Assembly (NCBI RefSeq): GCF_038397735.1
Contig: NZ_CP151635.1
Span: 1,612,001 to 1,676,000, forward strand
DNA: 64,000 bases
Origin: Microbacterium sp. LWH13-1.2
GTDB taxonomy: Bacteria > Actinomycetota > Actinomycetes > Actinomycetales > Microbacteriaceae
Direction of reading: 5' to 3'
The notes beneath the pieces were generated by a model. That model had not been told where the DNA came from and searched no databases. It saw nothing but the letters and a program-made list of their open reading frames with translations. Both the position numbers and the translations under genes were made by a program. Each line of letters begins with the position of its first letter. Position 1 is the stretch's first letter. Of this stretch, positions 35,512 to 45,653 are shown piece after piece.

Positions 35512-37115
35512 CATTCGCGATCCACGCCTCGGGCGCGGCTCGGGTCGCGATCGACGAGACGGTTCCCGCTCTCGTTCACGACCTCATCGCCTCCCGACTC
35601 ACCGGCGGCGACGCGACCCTGTGGGGTCCGGCAGCCGAGTCCGAGGCATCGATCCGCCTCGGGTGGATCGATGCGGTCTCCGTCTCGCGCCCACTGGTCG
35701 CCGAGATCGCAGCCCTCCGCGCGGATCTCCATGCGAAGGGTGTGACGCGAGTCGTGCTCGCCGGCATGGGCGGATCCTCGCTCGCGCCCGAGGTCATCGC
35801 CCAGACTGCGGGCGTGCCGCTCACGATCCTCGACTCCACCGCTCCGAGCCAGGTGCTCGCCGCATTGGACGAGGGCCTCGAGAGCACCGTGCTCGTGGTG
35901 TCGTCGAAGTCCGGCTCCACGGTCGAGACCGACTCGCAGCGCCGCACGTTCGAAGCCGCGTTCCGCGACGTGGGCATCGATCCGATCGAGCGCATCGTCG
36001 TCGTCACCGACCCGGGTTCGCCGCTCGACGTCTCGGCCCGCGAGGCGGGGTACCGCGTCTTCAACGCCGACCCGAACGTCGGAGGGCGCTACTCGGCGCT
36101 CACCGCCTTCGGTCTCGTCCCCTCCGGGCTCGCCGGAGCCGACATCGATGAGCTCCTGAACGAGGCCGATGCCTCGCTTCTCGAGGTCGCGATCGACTCC
36201 GCCGACAACCCGGCGCTGCGGCTCGCAGCGGCGATCTCCGCGACGTCGCCCCGCCGCGACAAGCTGGGTCTGATCACCGACGGCACGCACATCAACGGCC
36301 TGCCCGATTGGATCGAGCAGCTCATCGCCGAGTCCACGGGCAAGGACAGCACGGGCATCCTGCCCGTCGTCCTCCTCCCGGTTTCGCCGGAGCTCGACTC
36401 GAAGCCATCGGATCTGCAGATCGTGCGTCTGGTCGACGACGCGAACGAGTTCCACCTCCGCGAGCGGCACGAGGGCGAGATCCTCGTCAGCGGATCGCTG
36501 GGCGCTCAGCTCGTCGTGTGGGAGTACGCCACGGCGATCGCGGGCTACCTGCTCGGCATCAACCCCTTCGACCAGCCCGACGTCGAGTCCGCCAAGGTGG
36601 CGGCCCGCGGCCTGCTGGACGCACGCCCCGCGCCCACCGCGCCAGCGTTCGTCGAGAACGGCGTCGAGGTGCGCGTGTCCGACCCCGCTCTCGCGGCGTC
36701 CGGAACCGTCGAGGGCGTGCTCGATGCGCTGTGGGCACAGCTGCCGGCTGACGGCTACGTCTCGATCCAGGCGTACGTGAACCGACTCGACGTCCCCCAG
36801 CTGCAAGGGCTCCGCGAACTCGTGGCCGCCGATTCCGGTCGCCCCACGACGTTCGGATGGGGGCCGCGCTTCCTGCACTCCACGGGTCAGTATCACAAGG
36901 GCGGGCCCGCTCAAGGAGTGTTCCTGCAGATCCTGGAGCGCACCGAGGTCGATCTCGAGATCCCCGAGAGGCCCTTCACGTTCGGGCAGCTCATCGAAGC
37001 GCAGGCCGCCGGCGACGCCGGTGTCCTCGCCGAGCACGGCCGTCCGGTCGTCTCCCTGACGATCACCGATTCGTCGGCCGACGTCCTCACCCTCTTCGAA
37101 GCAGCACAGAAGTAA
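35508..37115 (+). CDS. pgi: Glucose-6-phosphate isomerase
   Basis: A 535-residue SIS-domain isomerase of the type often fused to or placed after transaldolase: [54 protein letters not shown] and [11 protein letters not shown]. It interconverts glucose and fructose 6-phosphate, linking glycolysis to this pathway. ATG overlaps the tal stop. The sequence departs from the classical E. coli Pgi signature but matches actinobacterial relatives. Confidence 0.92.
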   Translation: MTFAIHASGAARVAIDETVPALVHDLIASRLTGGDATLWGPAAESEASIRLGWIDAVSVSRPLVAEIAALRADLHAKGVTRVVLAGMGGSSLAPEVIAQTAGVPLTILDSTAPSQVLAALDEGLESTVLVVSSKSGSTVETDSQRRTFEAAFRDVGIDPIERIVVVTDPGSPLDVSAREAGYRVFNADPNVGGRYSALTAFGLVPSGLAGADIDELLNEADASLLEVAIDSADNPALRLAAAISATSPRRDKLGLITDGTHINGLPDWIEQLIAESTGKDSTGILPVVLLPVSPELDSKPSDLQIVRLVDDANEFHLRERHEGEILVSGSLGAQLVVWEYATAIAGYLLGINPFDQPDVESAKVAARGLLDARPAPTAPAFVENGVEVRVSDPALAASGTVEGVLDALWAQLPADGYVSIQAYVNRLDVPQLQGLRELVAADSGRPTTFGWGPRFLHSTGQYHKGGPAQGVFLQILERTEVDLEIPERPFTFGQLIEAQAAGDAGVLAEHGRPVVSLTITDSSADVLTLFEAAQK

Positions 37116-37137
37116 CAGCCAGGAGAATCCCCCACCG

Positions 37138-38688
37138 ATGTCTGTTCCCATCTCGCGCGGGCACAACCCGCTGCGTGACCCCGATGATCGCCGTCTCAAC
37201 CGGATCGCGGGGCCCAGCGCCCTCGTGATCTTCGGAGTGACCGGAGACCTGTCACGCAAGAAGCTCATGCCCGCGGTCTACGACCTCGCCAACCGCGGAC
37301 TCCTGCCGCCCGGATTCGCTCTCGTCGGCTTCGCCCGACGGGACTGGGAGGACCAGGACTTCGCTCAGGTCGTCTACGACGCTGTCAAGCAGTATGCGCG
37401 CACCCCGTTCCGCGAGGAGACATGGGCGCAGCTGCTCCAGGGCATCCGCTTCGTCTCCGGCGAGTTCGACAACCCCGATTCCTTCGGCAAGCTCCGCGAG
37501 ACGGTCGACCAGCTGGACGTCGAGCGAGGCACGATGGGGAACCACGCGTTCTACCTGTCGATCCCGCCGAAGGACTTCCCGCTGGTCGCGAAGCAGCTCA
37601 AGGACTCGGGTCTCGTCGGCGAGAACGACGATGACGACGAGCGCTGGCGCCGTGTGGTGATCGAGAAGCCGTTCGGCCACGACCTCGAGTCGGCGCGCGA
37701 GCTCAACGCCGCCCTCGAAGTGGCGTTCTCGGCCGACTCGATCTTCCGCATCGACCACTACCTCGGCAAGGAGACGGTCCAGAACATCCTGGCGCTGCGC
37801 TTCGCGAACGAGCTCTACGAGCCGATCTGGAACCGCAACTACGTCGACCACGTGCAGATCACGATGGCCGAGGACATCGGCGTCGGTGGCCGTGCCGGCT
37901 ACTACGACGGTGTCGGCGCCGCTCGCGACGTCATCCAGAACCACCTGCTGCAGCTGCTGGCGCTCACCGCCATGGAAGAGCCGATCAGCCTTTCGGCCGA
38001 GCATCTTCGTGCCGAGAAGGAGAAGGTCCTCGCCGCGGTGCACGTGCCCGACGATCTCTCCCTCGCGACCGCCCGCGGCCAGTACGCCGGCGGATGGCAG
38101 GGCGGCGAACAGGTCACCGGCTTCCTCGATGAAGACGGCATGAACCCGGAGTCGGCGACCGAGACGTATGCCGCGATCAAGCTCGAGATCGACACGCGGC
38201 GCTGGTCGGGCGTGCCGTTCTACCTGCGCACCGGCAAGCGCCTCGGACGCCGTGTCACCGAGGTCGCCGTCGTCTTCAAGAAGGCCCCCGAGCACCTCTT
38301 CGGTCGCTCGAACACGTCAGAGCTCGGGCAGAACGCCCTCGTCATCCGCGTGCAGCCCGACGAGGGTGTGACGATCCGCTTCGGTTCCAAGGTCCCCGGC
38401 AACGGCACGAATGTGCGTGACGTCACGATGGACTTCGGTTACGGCCACGCGTTCACCGAGGCGAGCCCCGAGGCCTACGAGCGACTCATCCTCGATGTGC
38501 TGCTCGGCGACCCGCCGCTGTTCCCGCGGCACGAAGAGGTCGAGCTCTCCTGGAAGATCCTCGACCCCGTAGAGAAGTACTGGGCGGCCGAGGGCGGCCC
38601 AGTGGATCAGTACGCACCGGGTTCGTGGGGTCCGGCATCCGCCGACGACCTCCTCGCCCGCGACGGACGAGTCTGGAGACGCCCGTGA
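37138..38688 (+). CDS. zwf: Glucose-6-phosphate 1-dehydrogenase
   Basis: A 516-residue enzyme with the NADP fold VIFGVTGDLSRKKLMPA, the active-site motif RIDHYLGKETVQN with the catalytic His, and EKPFGHD. It oxidises glucose 6-phosphate and supplies NADPH. AGGAGAATCCCCCACC precedes the ATG. OpcA, its activator, follows with overlapping codons. Confidence 0.97.
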   Translation: MSVPISRGHNPLRDPDDRRLNRIAGPSALVIFGVTGDLSRKKLMPAVYDLANRGLLPPGFALVGFARRDWEDQDFAQVVYDAVKQYARTPFREETWAQLLQGIRFVSGEFDNPDSFGKLRETVDQLDVERGTMGNHAFYLSIPPKDFPLVAKQLKDSGLVGENDDDDERWRRVVIEKPFGHDLESARELNAALEVAFSADSIFRIDHYLGKETVQNILALRFANELYEPIWNRNYVDHVQITMAEDIGVGGRAGYYDGVGAARDVIQNHLLQLLALTAMEEPISLSAEHLRAEKEKVLAAVHVPDDLSLATARGQYAGGWQGGEQVTGFLDEDGMNPESATETYAAIKLEIDTRRWSGVPFYLRTGKRLGRRVTEVAVVFKKAPEHLFGRSNTSELGQNALVIRVQPDEGVTIRFGSKVPGNGTNVRDVTMDFGYGHAFTEASPEAYERLILDVLLGDPPLFPRHEEVELSWKILDPVEKYWAAEGGPVDQYAPGSWGPASADDLLARDGRVWRRP

Positions 38689-39620
38689 TCATCGACCTTC
38701 CCGACACGACCGTGAGCCAGGTCGCCAAGCAGCTCGTCAAGGTACGCGAAGAAGGCGGCGCCGTCGCCCTCGGACGTGTGCTGACGCTGATCATCTCGGC
38801 CCGCAACGGCGTCGCCGAGGCCGCGATCGACGCAGCCAACGACGCCTCCCGCGAGCACCCGATGCGTGTCATCGTGCTCACCACGGGCGACGGCGACGCA
38901 CGACTCGACGCCCAGATCCGCGTCGGCGGCGACGCCGGAGCGAGCGAGGTCGTCGTACTCCGCGCCTACGGCGATGCCGCCAGCAACGAAGAGAGCCTCG
39001 TCACCGGACTCCTTCTGCCCGATGCTCCCGTCGTCGCCTGGTGGCCGGAAGATGCTCCGCCCTCCCCCGCGAACTCGCCGCTGGGCCGGATCGCTCAGCG
39101 CCGGATCACGGATGCGGCCACCGCATCCGATGTGCGCGACCGCCTCGCCCAGCTCGGCGAGTCGCACGCGCCCGGCGACACCGATCTCGCCTGGACCCGC
39201 CTCACCCACTGGCGCGAGCAGCTCGCCGCCGTTCTCGATCAGCCGCCGTTCGAAGAGGTCACAGCCGTCGAGGTGCGTGGCGGCTCGGCCTCGCCGTCGA
39301 CGGCGCTGCTCGCCGCCTGGCTGCAGATGGCGCTAGAGATCCCCGTCACGTGGTCCTACGAAGACCCTGAGCACTGGCAGGAGGGCATCAAGTCCGTGCG
39401 GCTCCACCGTGCTTCGGGCGACATCCTGCTCGAGCGTCCGACGCCGGGCGTAGCCGTGCTGACGCAGCCGGATCAGCCGGACCACGATCTGCACCTCCCC
39501 CGCCGCACCCTGCGCGAGTGCCTCGCCGAGGAGCTGCGTCGCCTCGACCCCGACGTCCTGTACGGTCGAGTGATCACCGAGGGCTGGGAGAAGCTGGGTC
39601 CGCCCGAGACAGGAGAATGA
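38685..39620 (+). CDS. opcA: G6PDH assembly protein OpcA
   Basis: GTG 38685 overlaps the zwf stop. A 311-residue actinobacterial/cyanobacterial OpcA starting VIIDLPDTTVSQVAKQLVKV, with the WWPEDAPPSPANSPLG region typical of the family. OpcA stimulates glucose-6-phosphate dehydrogenase, probably by helping oligomers form. Confidence 0.95.
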   Translation: MIIDLPDTTVSQVAKQLVKVREEGGAVALGRVLTLIISARNGVAEAAIDAANDASREHPMRVIVLTTGDGDARLDAQIRVGGDAGASEVVVLRAYGDAASNEESLVTGLLLPDAPVVAWWPEDAPPSPANSPLGRIAQRRITDAATASDVRDRLAQLGESHAPGDTDLAWTRLTHWREQLAAVLDQPPFEEVTAVEVRGGSASPSTALLAAWLQMALEIPVTWSYEDPEHWQEGIKSVRLHRASGDILLERPTPGVAVLTQPDQPDHDLHLPRRTLRECLAEELRRLDPDVLYGRVITEGWEKLGPPETGE

Positions 39621-40405
39621 TGTCGTCGCAGACAGCGTCCGCAGAGAAGCGGGTCGTGGTCGAACCCACCCCCGCAGCACTCGCCGCAAGGGTGGCCGAC
39701 AGATTCCTGACACGTCTTCGTGCACGCACGCGCAACGGCCGCATCGCCCACGTCGCCCTCACGGGCGGCTCGATGGGTGGTGCGGTCCTGCGCGCCACAC
39801 GCGACGACCCTCGGTCGTCGCAGATCGACTGGTCGCTCGTTCACTTCTGGTGGGGCGACGAGCGGTTCGTCGCCCGAGACGACGCCGACCGCAATGCGTT
39901 GCAGTCGCGTGAGGCTCTGCTCGACCACATACCCGTCCCCGCCGAGAACGTGCACGAGGTCGCGGCCGCAGGCGAGGGATTGACCCTCGACGAGGCTGCC
40001 GAGGCCTATGCCGCTGAGCTCGCGAAGTTCGGCACCGACGAGCATCCGTGGCCCTCGTTCGCCGTGTGCTTCCTCGGTGTCGGCCCCGACGGCCACATCG
40101 CGTCGCTGTTCCCCGATCGTATCGAGGTCACCGTGACGGATGCCGCGGCACTGCCCGTGCGCGACTCCCCCAAGCCGCCGCCGGAGCGCGTGACGCTGAC
40201 CCGCCCGGTGCTCAATGCATCCAAGCGCGTCTGGCTCGTGCTCACCGGCGCCGACAAGGCCTCAGCGCTCGGCCTCGCTCTCGCCGGGGCAAGCTACACG
40301 AATGTTCCCGCAGCGGGTGCCAAGGGACGCAAGCGCACGGTGTTCTTCGTCGATGAGGCAGCGGCCTCCGAGGTCTCGCCCGACCTCATCGATCCGGCGT
40401 ACTGA
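39617..40405 (+). CDS. pgl: 6-phosphogluconolactonase
   Basis: Starts ATGATG at 39617, overlapping the opcA stop. A 262-residue DevB-type lactonase with LTGGSMGGAVL, FWWGDERFVARDDADRN and FLGVGPDGHIASLFP. It hydrolyses 6-phosphogluconolactone, completing the oxidative branch encoded here. Confidence 0.95.
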   Translation: MMSSQTASAEKRVVVEPTPAALAARVADRFLTRLRARTRNGRIAHVALTGGSMGGAVLRATRDDPRSSQIDWSLVHFWWGDERFVARDDADRNALQSREALLDHIPVPAENVHEVAAAGEGLTLDEAAEAYAAELAKFGTDEHPWPSFAVCFLGVGPDGHIASLFPDRIEVTVTDAAALPVRDSPKPPPERVTLTRPVLNASKRVWLVLTGADKASALGLALAGASYTNVPAAGAKGRKRTVFFVDEAAASEVSPDLIDPAY

Positions 40406-40415
40406 CCCGATGTGA

Positions 40416-41432
40416 TCAGGCCTCGGGGTTCGTCGCCTCGGGGCCTTTCGCATGCGCATCGCTTCCGCGGGTGATGTCGATCTCCTGGCTGTCGCTGAGC
40501 ACCTGTGGGTGATATCGAGCGAGCCCTACGACGCCCCACACCGCGATCGCTCCGGCGACGCCGAAGATCACGAGTACCCACGGCGGGGCGGCGGCAGCCT
40601 CGCCGAGCACGACCATGCCGATCAGAACAGCGACAAGGGGGTCGACCACGGTGAGCCCCGCGATGACGAGGTCGGGCGGACCCGAACTGTACGCCGTCTG
40701 CACGAAATAGGCGCCTACGGCGCTCGCGGCGACGAGCGCGATCACGCACACGAGCGTGATCCACTCGAAGTCGCCGGCCTGGACCCGCTTGATGACGACC
40801 TTCGCGAGCGTCGCGACGAAGCCGTACAGGATTCCGGCGCCGACGATGTAGAAGAGCGCGCGCATGCGGTGACGGAGGACGAGCCAGCACGCGCCGAGAA
40901 TGATGATCACGACGAGCAGGATCGCGAGGATCGTGAACAGCTCTGTGTCGGTGACATCCTTCTCGGTGGCGAAGATCGCCGCGAAGAAGACGAAGAGGAA
41001 GATTCCTCCGACGCAGCAGATGATCGCCGTGATGGATTGCTTGGTCGGTGAGTGCCCCGAGATGCGGGCGTTGAGCAGTGTGGTGATGACCAGCGCGATC
41101 GCTCCGAGCGGCTGCACGACGATCAGAGGCGCCACCGTCAGAGCGGCGAGCTGACAGACGATGGCAAGGCCGAGCATGAGAGTCCCGACGAGCCACGAGG
41201 GCCTCGTCAGCAGCCCGCGGACCTGAGCCATCGACAGACCGGATGCTCCGTCCGCACCGCTCAGCCGCTCCATCTTCTCGACGCCGCGGTGCTGGTACTG
41301 AGCACCGAGCGACATGAAGACAGCGCCCGCGAGTGCGAGGGGGATGCCGAGGAGCAGTCCCGGGTTCTGGAACGCGCCTACCAGCTGGTCGGTGACGTCT
41401 TCCGCCCCGGCTGTCCATACGGAGATGCTCAC
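40416..41432 (-). CDS. DMT-family transporter, EamA/NIPA-like
   Basis: A 338-residue membrane protein with nine or ten hydrophobic segments in two repeats, each ending in a VxPLIVVQPLG or VVDPLVAVLIG type motif seen in EamA and NIPA (magnesium) transporters. Substrate unknown. GTG 41432 lies six bases after TAGGGT (41444-41439). Convergent to pgl with ten bases between them; divergent from def. Confidence 0.8.
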   Translation of the reverse strand: MSISVWTAGAEDVTDQLVGAFQNPGLLLGIPLALAGAVFMSLGAQYQHRGVEKMERLSGADGASGLSMAQVRGLLTRPSWLVGTLMLGLAIVCQLAALTVAPLIVVQPLGAIALVITTLLNARISGHSPTKQSITAIICCVGGIFLFVFFAAIFATEKDVTDTELFTILAILLVVIIILGACWLVLRHRMRALFYIVGAGILYGFVATLAKVVIKRVQAGDFEWITLVCVIALVAASAVGAYFVQTAYSSGPPDLVIAGLTVVDPLVAVLIGMVVLGEAAAAPPWVLVIFGVAGAIAVWGVVGLARYHPQVLSDSQEIDITRGSDAHAKGPEATNPEA

Positions 41433-41475
41433 CCTACGACCCTACCCGGCGATATGCGCCGAGTAGGGTTATGGC
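41433..41475. promoter_or_regulatory. Divergent promoters of the DMT gene and def
   Basis: Both directions use TAGGGT as -10 (complement of 41439-41444 and 41464-41469), each six bases from a GTG. With only 43 bp between the start codons, the -35 regions overlap the opposite promoter or gene. Confidence 0.55.
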
Positions 41476-42042
41476 GTGGCTGTTCTTCCTATTCGCATCA
41501 TGGGCGATCCCGTCCTGCACTCCCCCGCTTCCGTCGTCGAGGAGATCTCCGACGACATCCGCACACTCGTGGCCGACATGTTCGAGACCATGGATACCGC
41601 GCCAGGTGTGGGTCTGGCTGCACCCCAGGTCGGCGTGCCGCTGCGTATCTACACGTACGCGTACGTCGACGATGACGACCAGCCGTGGCGCGGCGTCATC
41701 ATCAACCCCGAGCTCTGGATGGTTCCGCTGGAACCGGGCGAGCCGGACGACGACCTCGAGTCGGAAGGGTGTCTCTCCTTCCCCGGCGAGCGATTCCCCC
41801 TGCGTCGCTCCGAGCGGGTACGCGTCACAGGCGTGGATCTCGACGGTTCGCCGGTCGAGATCGCGGTCGACGGCTGGCGTGCGCGGATCATGCAGCACGA
41901 GTTCGACCACCTCGACGGCATCCTCTACATCGACCGTCTCTCGGACGGTGACTGGAAGACCGTGCAGAAGATCGCGAAGAAGCGTGGGTGGGGCAAGGCC
42001 GGAGCCAGCTGGATGCCCGGAGTCGATGACTTGGAAGGCTGA
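41476..42042 (+). CDS. def: Peptide deformylase
   Basis: A 188-residue metalloenzyme that removes the formyl group from nascent N-termini. Its motifs are GVGLAAPQVG, EGCLSFPG and HEFDHLDG with the metal ligands Cys, His, His and catalytic Glu. GTG start; TAGGGT six bases upstream. Confidence 0.96.
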   Translation: MAVLPIRIMGDPVLHSPASVVEEISDDIRTLVADMFETMDTAPGVGLAAPQVGVPLRIYTYAYVDDDDQPWRGVIINPELWMVPLEPGEPDDDLESEGCLSFPGERFPLRRSERVRVTGVDLDGSPVEIAVDGWRARIMQHEFDHLDGILYIDRLSDGDWKTVQKIAKKRGWGKAGASWMPGVDDLEG

Positions 42043-42161
42043 CCTAACCTTTCAGCCCAATCAAAGCCTTCTCGGAGTTGCATCACAGACTCCGAGCCGG
42101 ATAGCGTGCTTGAGGTGTGTTTCGATATACCACGCACCAAGAGGCTCTGGGAGGGGAAATC

Positions 42162-42677
42162 ATGATGAAACTGCGCACGCGACGCGCACTGGCGCTTGCA
42201 GGTTCTGCTGTGGCGCTGTCGGTCGCACTGACCGGATGTAGCGCGCTGAACGGGATCCTGGGTGGCGGTTCGGGAGACGCCGACCGCGACGAGGACACCG
42301 GGCAGGTCACCGAAAGCTCGAACATCGACATCTTCGCGCTCAAGCTGGGCGACTGCAAGATGGCAAGCGCCACCGGCCTGATCGAGGATGCGGACGTCGT
42401 CCCGTGCGACCAGCCGCACGACGAAGAGGTCTACTACGAGATCACGATGGACGACGGCGAGTTCTCCGAGGAGAGCGTCGACGCAGCCTCGCAGGAGTGC
42501 ATCGGAGATGCCTACACGAGCTTCGTCGGTATCGCGTTCAACGACTCCGTACTCGAGGTCTACCCGATCACGCCGACCCAGCAGACCTGGGACGAGCTGA
42601 ACGACCGCATCGTGCAGTGCGTCATCTCGGACCCGGCCGGCCAGACCACGGGCTCGCTCAAGGGCGCAGCACGCTGA
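42162..42677 (+). CDS. Septum-formation family lipoprotein
   Basis: ATG 42162 follows GGGAGGGGAAATC; an upstream in-frame start lacks such a site. The 171-residue protein has a signal peptide with lipobox LTGC, so it is exported and lipid-anchored. The mature part carries LKLGDCKM and VVPCDQPHDEEVYYEI of the actinobacterial Septum_form domain, with several paired Cys. A cell-envelope or division role is inferred from the family name only. Confidence 0.85.
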   Translation: MMKLRTRRALALAGSAVALSVALTGCSALNGILGGGSGDADRDEDTGQVTESSNIDIFALKLGDCKMASATGLIEDADVVPCDQPHDEEVYYEITMDDGEFSEESVDAASQECIGDAYTSFVGIAFNDSVLEVYPITPTQQTWDELNDRIVQCVISDPAGQTTGSLKGAAR

Positions 42678-42695
42678 ACCGGCGCTGACATGGAT

Positions 42696-42725
42696 GAAGG
42701 CCTCGTCGTCGACGGGGCCTTCTTT
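42696..42725 (+). terminator. Terminator of the lipoprotein gene
   Basis: GAAGGCCTCGTC (42696-42707) pairs with GACGGGGCCTTC (42711-42722), one T-G wobble, followed by TTT. Position 19 bases after the stop fits a Rho-independent terminator. Confidence 0.75.
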
Positions 42726-42775
42726 CATGCGCGGGAGTGATCGACCTGTCCGGTGGAAGAAGACGAGGGAAAGGG

Positions 42776-42801
42776 AAAAGCCCCTCCGAAGAGGGGCTTT
42801 T
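42776..42801 (-). terminator. Terminator downstream of tRNA-Asn
   Basis: AAAAGCCCCTC (42776-42786) and GAGGGGCTTTT (42791-42801) form a perfect 11-bp stem with a CGAA tetraloop. On the minus strand the stem ends in CTTTT, a run of four T at its base, shortly after the tRNA 3' end. Confidence 0.85.
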
Positions 42802-42804
42802 CAT

Positions 42805-42880
42805 TGGCTCCCCGGCTTGGACTCGAACCAAGAACCTGCCGGTTAACAGCCGGCTGCTCTGCCAATTGAGCTACCGAGGA
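42805..42880 (-). tRNA. tRNA-Asn (GTT)
   Basis: The minus strand folds into a full cloverleaf: acceptor TCCTCGG/CCGGGGA, D arm with GTAGCTC, anticodon stem CCGGC with loop CTGTTAA (anticodon GTT at 42847-42845), T arm with GGTTCGAGTCC, discriminator G and an encoded CCA (42807-42805). Confidence 0.97.
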
Positions 42881-42977
42881 ATGTGCTCCGCTGCGCGGGC
42901 AACTCGTCAATCCTAGCAAACTCCGGAGCGTGCTCGTGACACGGGCCGCACATCGGGCGTGTCGCGCGCGGGCACCC

Positions 42978-43751
42978 TCAGTGCTGCGAATCCGCCTCCG
43001 CGTTGGGCGCCCACAGGAGGTCTTTTCCCACCCCGCGAGCGACGACGTGACCGCCGCGGAGCATGAGCGTCTCGGCGTTCAGCTCCCGGATGAAGTCGGC
43101 GTCGTTGGTGACGAGCAGCGCCCCCATCCCCTGCTCCTTGCGGCGCCGGGTGATCGCGTCGAAGACGACGGGACGAACCTCGAGATCGAGGTTCGCGAGG
43201 ATCTCGTCGGCGATGAGAACGCGCGGTTCGAGCACGAACGATCTCGCTATCGCGACACGCTGCCGCATGCCGGCGCTGAGCTCGTAGGGGAACTTCGCGG
43301 CGGTGCCCAGCGGCAGATGCAGCTCGTCGAGCAGCGTCGCCACCCGGATCGACAGTGCCTTGGTGTTGACGCGCTTCTCGCGGATGAGGATCGGCTCGGC
43401 GATCACCTCGTTCACTGTGAGCTGCGGCGGCAGATCGGCCCCCGCACCCTGCGGCACGAACCCGGTGCGGTAGGTCAGCAGGCGGTGCTTGCGCCCAGGA
43501 CGACGGATGTCGACACCACAGACCTGAGCGCTGCCTCCGACGACCCGCACCGACGGATCCGTGGAGCCGGCCAGAGCAGCGACCAGCGTGGACTTGCCAG
43601 ACCCTGTGGGCCCCGCGACGCAGATGAGCTCCCCGGGTGCGAGCGAGAAGCTCACCCCGTCGATCGCACGGGTCGCACCGCTGTGCCCGATGCGGTCGAT
43701 GACCAGGTCGGAGCTGTCGATCGCGTTGGTCGATTCGGGCCGGGAGAACAT
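42978..43751 (-). CDS. ABC transporter ATPase, peptide-transporter type
   Basis: A single ABC domain of 257 residues from ATG 43751 (preceded by AGGATGGAGGA); GTG 43781, seven bases from the dnaG stop, is the alternative. Walker A GPTGSGKST, signature LSAGMRQRVAIARS, Walker B VLIADEILANLD. The M-x-Q-R-V signature resembles Dpp/Opp peptide transporters, but no permease is near. The Walker B box ends ADEILANLD instead of the usual DEPTxxLD, with Ile for Pro, which is slightly unusual. Confidence 0.8.
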   Translation of the reverse strand: MFSRPESTNAIDSSDLVIDRIGHSGATRAIDGVSFSLAPGELICVAGPTGSGKSTLVAALAGSTDPSVRVVGGSAQVCGVDIRRPGRKHRLLTYRTGFVPQGAGADLPPQLTVNEVIAEPILIREKRVNTKALSIRVATLLDELHLPLGTAAKFPYELSAGMRQRVAIARSFVLEPRVLIADEILANLDLEVRPVVFDAITRRRKEQGMGALLVTNDADFIRELNAETLMLRGGHVVARGVGKDLLWAPNAEADSQH

Positions 43752-43787
43752 TCCTCCATCCTGCCCTGCCCTGCTGGGCACCTGCCG

Positions 43788-45653
43788 TTACGACTCGGCG
43801 AACCGCTGACGCTCCACGTCGATGTCACGCAGCCGCATTCGCAGCGCACGCCCGCCGTCGGAATCCGCAGGCACCCGCTGCACAGCGCCGAGTAGTTCCT
43901 GCTTCTCGTGCTCCAGGCTGCGCATGATGAGTCTGCGCGCGAGGTCGGTGGTCGATGCGACGGCTCCGGCCTCGTTGCGAGCGGGGAACGGCGTCATGAG
44001 CAGCTCACCTGCCAGCGACCGGTACGGTTCACGCACCGAGTTCACGGCGTCGGTCACCCAGCCTGCGCGAGTGCGGTCGGGGGCGGCTGCGACGGCCTCA
44101 CGCACGGCGTCGAGTCCAGGTGTGCGGAAAGGACTGCCGAGCGCGCGGCCGAGCAGCGCCTGATCGATCTGGTGACCGTACTGGAGGGCGCCCATCAGCG
44201 CATCGCGTTCGACCGCGACGTCCGCCGTGCGCGGCAGGCTGGCCAGCGTCACGGGCGCAACGGCCGGCGCACCGGTCGTGGGGTCGATCGTCACCTCGGG
44301 CCGGGGCGACTCGTGACGCGTGGTCTGGGATCCGCCGCGCGCCGCGCGCTCGACCTCGTTGTGCACCTCGGTCGGATCCATGCCCAGGCGCCTGGCGAGC
44401 ACCCGCTCGTATCCGGGGCGCAGCAGACGGTCGCGGATCTCGGCGACGATCGGCGCCGCGGCGCGCAGCGCGCCGACGCGTCCTTCGACGGTGGAGAGAT
44501 CGAAGCCCGAGAGCTTGCGGTCGATCGCGAACTCGAACATCGGCTGCTTGGTCTCCATGAGCGACCGCACGGCGGCATCGCCGCGCTGGAGTCGGAGATC
44601 GCAGGGGTCGAGGCCGTCAGGGGCGACCGCGACGAAGGTCTGCGCATTGAAGCGGTCGTCCTCGGTGAAGGCGCGCAACGCCGCCTTCTGCCCCGCCTCG
44701 TCGCCGTCGAAGGTGAAGACGACCTCACCCGAGGCGTTGTCGTCGCCCATGACCCGGCGCAGCACCTTGATGTGGTCAGTGCCGAAGGCCGTGCCGCAGG
44801 TCGCGATCGCGGTCGTGAGACCGGCGAGGTGACAGGCCATGACGTCGGTGTACCCCTCGACCACCACGACACGACGCGGGTCGCCCCGCGAGATGTCGCG
44901 CTTGGCGAGGTCGAGCCCGTAGAGCACCTGCGCTTTCTTGTAGATCGGGGTCTCCGGAGTGTTCAGGTACTTCGGTCCTTGGTCGTCGTCGAACAGCTTG
45001 CGCGCGCCGAACCCGATCGTCTGACCCGACACATCGCGGATGGGCCAGACGAGACGCCCGCGGAATCGGTCGTAGACGCCGCGCTGCCCCGTCGAGACCA
45101 GCCCCGCGGCGCTCAGCTCGTCGCGCGTGAAGCCCTGCGCCGTGAGCGCCTTCAGCATCTTGTCCCAGCCACGAGGCGCGAATCCCACACCAAAGTGCGC
45201 AGCGGCGCCGGCGTCGAAGCCGCGCTCCCCGAGGAAGCGGCGCCCTGCCTCGGCATCCGCCGTCAGCAGCTGCCCGCGGAAGTATTCTGCCGCGGCGGTG
45301 TTCGCGGCGTACAGACGACTGCGTCCGCTCGTCTCGGGAGCGGAACCGCCGTCTTCGTAATGCAGGGCGTAGCCGATGCGGCCCGCGAGGCGCTCGACGG
45401 CTTCGGTGAAGCTGACGTGGTCCATCTCGCGGAGGAACGAGTACACGTCCCCCGACTCACCGCATCCGAAGCAGTGGTAGTAGCCGACCTGGGGCCGCAC
45501 ATGGAAGCTCGGGCTCTTCTCATCGTGGAAGGGGCAGAGCCCCTTGAGGGATCCGACTCCGGCCGATTTGAGCGCGACGCGCTCTCCGACGATGTCGGCG
45601 ATGTTCGTGCGGGCCTTGACCTCGTCGACGTCGGCCTGGCGGATGCGGGGCAT
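43788..45653 (-). CDS. dnaG: DNA primase
   Basis: A 621-residue primase. The N-terminal CHC2 zinc finger has [13 protein letters not shown] and [11 protein letters not shown]. Next come the RNA polymerase basic region and the TOPRIM motifs [11 protein letters not shown] and [12 protein letters not shown]. The C-terminal part should bind DnaB helicase. It makes RNA primers for replication. Its ATG overlaps the dgt stop by one base. Confidence 0.97.
   Translation of the reverse strand: MPRIRQADVDEVKARTNIADIVGERVALKSAGVGSLKGLCPFHDEKSPSFHVRPQVGYYHCFGCGESGDVYSFLREMDHVSFTEAVERLAGRIGYALHYEDGGSAPETSGRSRLYAANTAAAEYFRGQLLTADAEAGRRFLGERGFDAGAAAHFGVGFAPRGWDKMLKALTAQGFTRDELSAAGLVSTGQRGVYDRFRGRLVWPIRDVSGQTIGFGARKLFDDDQGPKYLNTPETPIYKKAQVLYGLDLAKRDISRGDPRRVVVVEGYTDVMACHLAGLTTAIATCGTAFGTDHIKVLRRVMGDDNASGEVVFTFDGDEAGQKAALRAFTEDDRFNAQTFVAVAPDGLDPCDLRLQRGDAAVRSLMETKQPMFEFAIDRKLSGFDLSTVEGRVGALRAAAPIVAEIRDRLLRPGYERVLARRLGMDPTEVHNEVERAARGGSQTTRHESPRPEVTIDPTTGAPAVAPVTLASLPRTADVAVERDALMGALQYGHQIDQALLGRALGSPFRTPGLDAVREAVAAAPDRTRAGWVTDAVNSVREPYRSLAGELLMTPFPARNEAGAVASTTDLARRLIMRSLEHEKQELLGAVQRVPADSDGGRALRMRLRDIDVERQRFAES

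Noticed and set aside
40420..40446. Repeated CCTCGGGG words near the DMT gene end
   Set aside because: They lie in the coding sequence and form direct repeats, not a hairpin.
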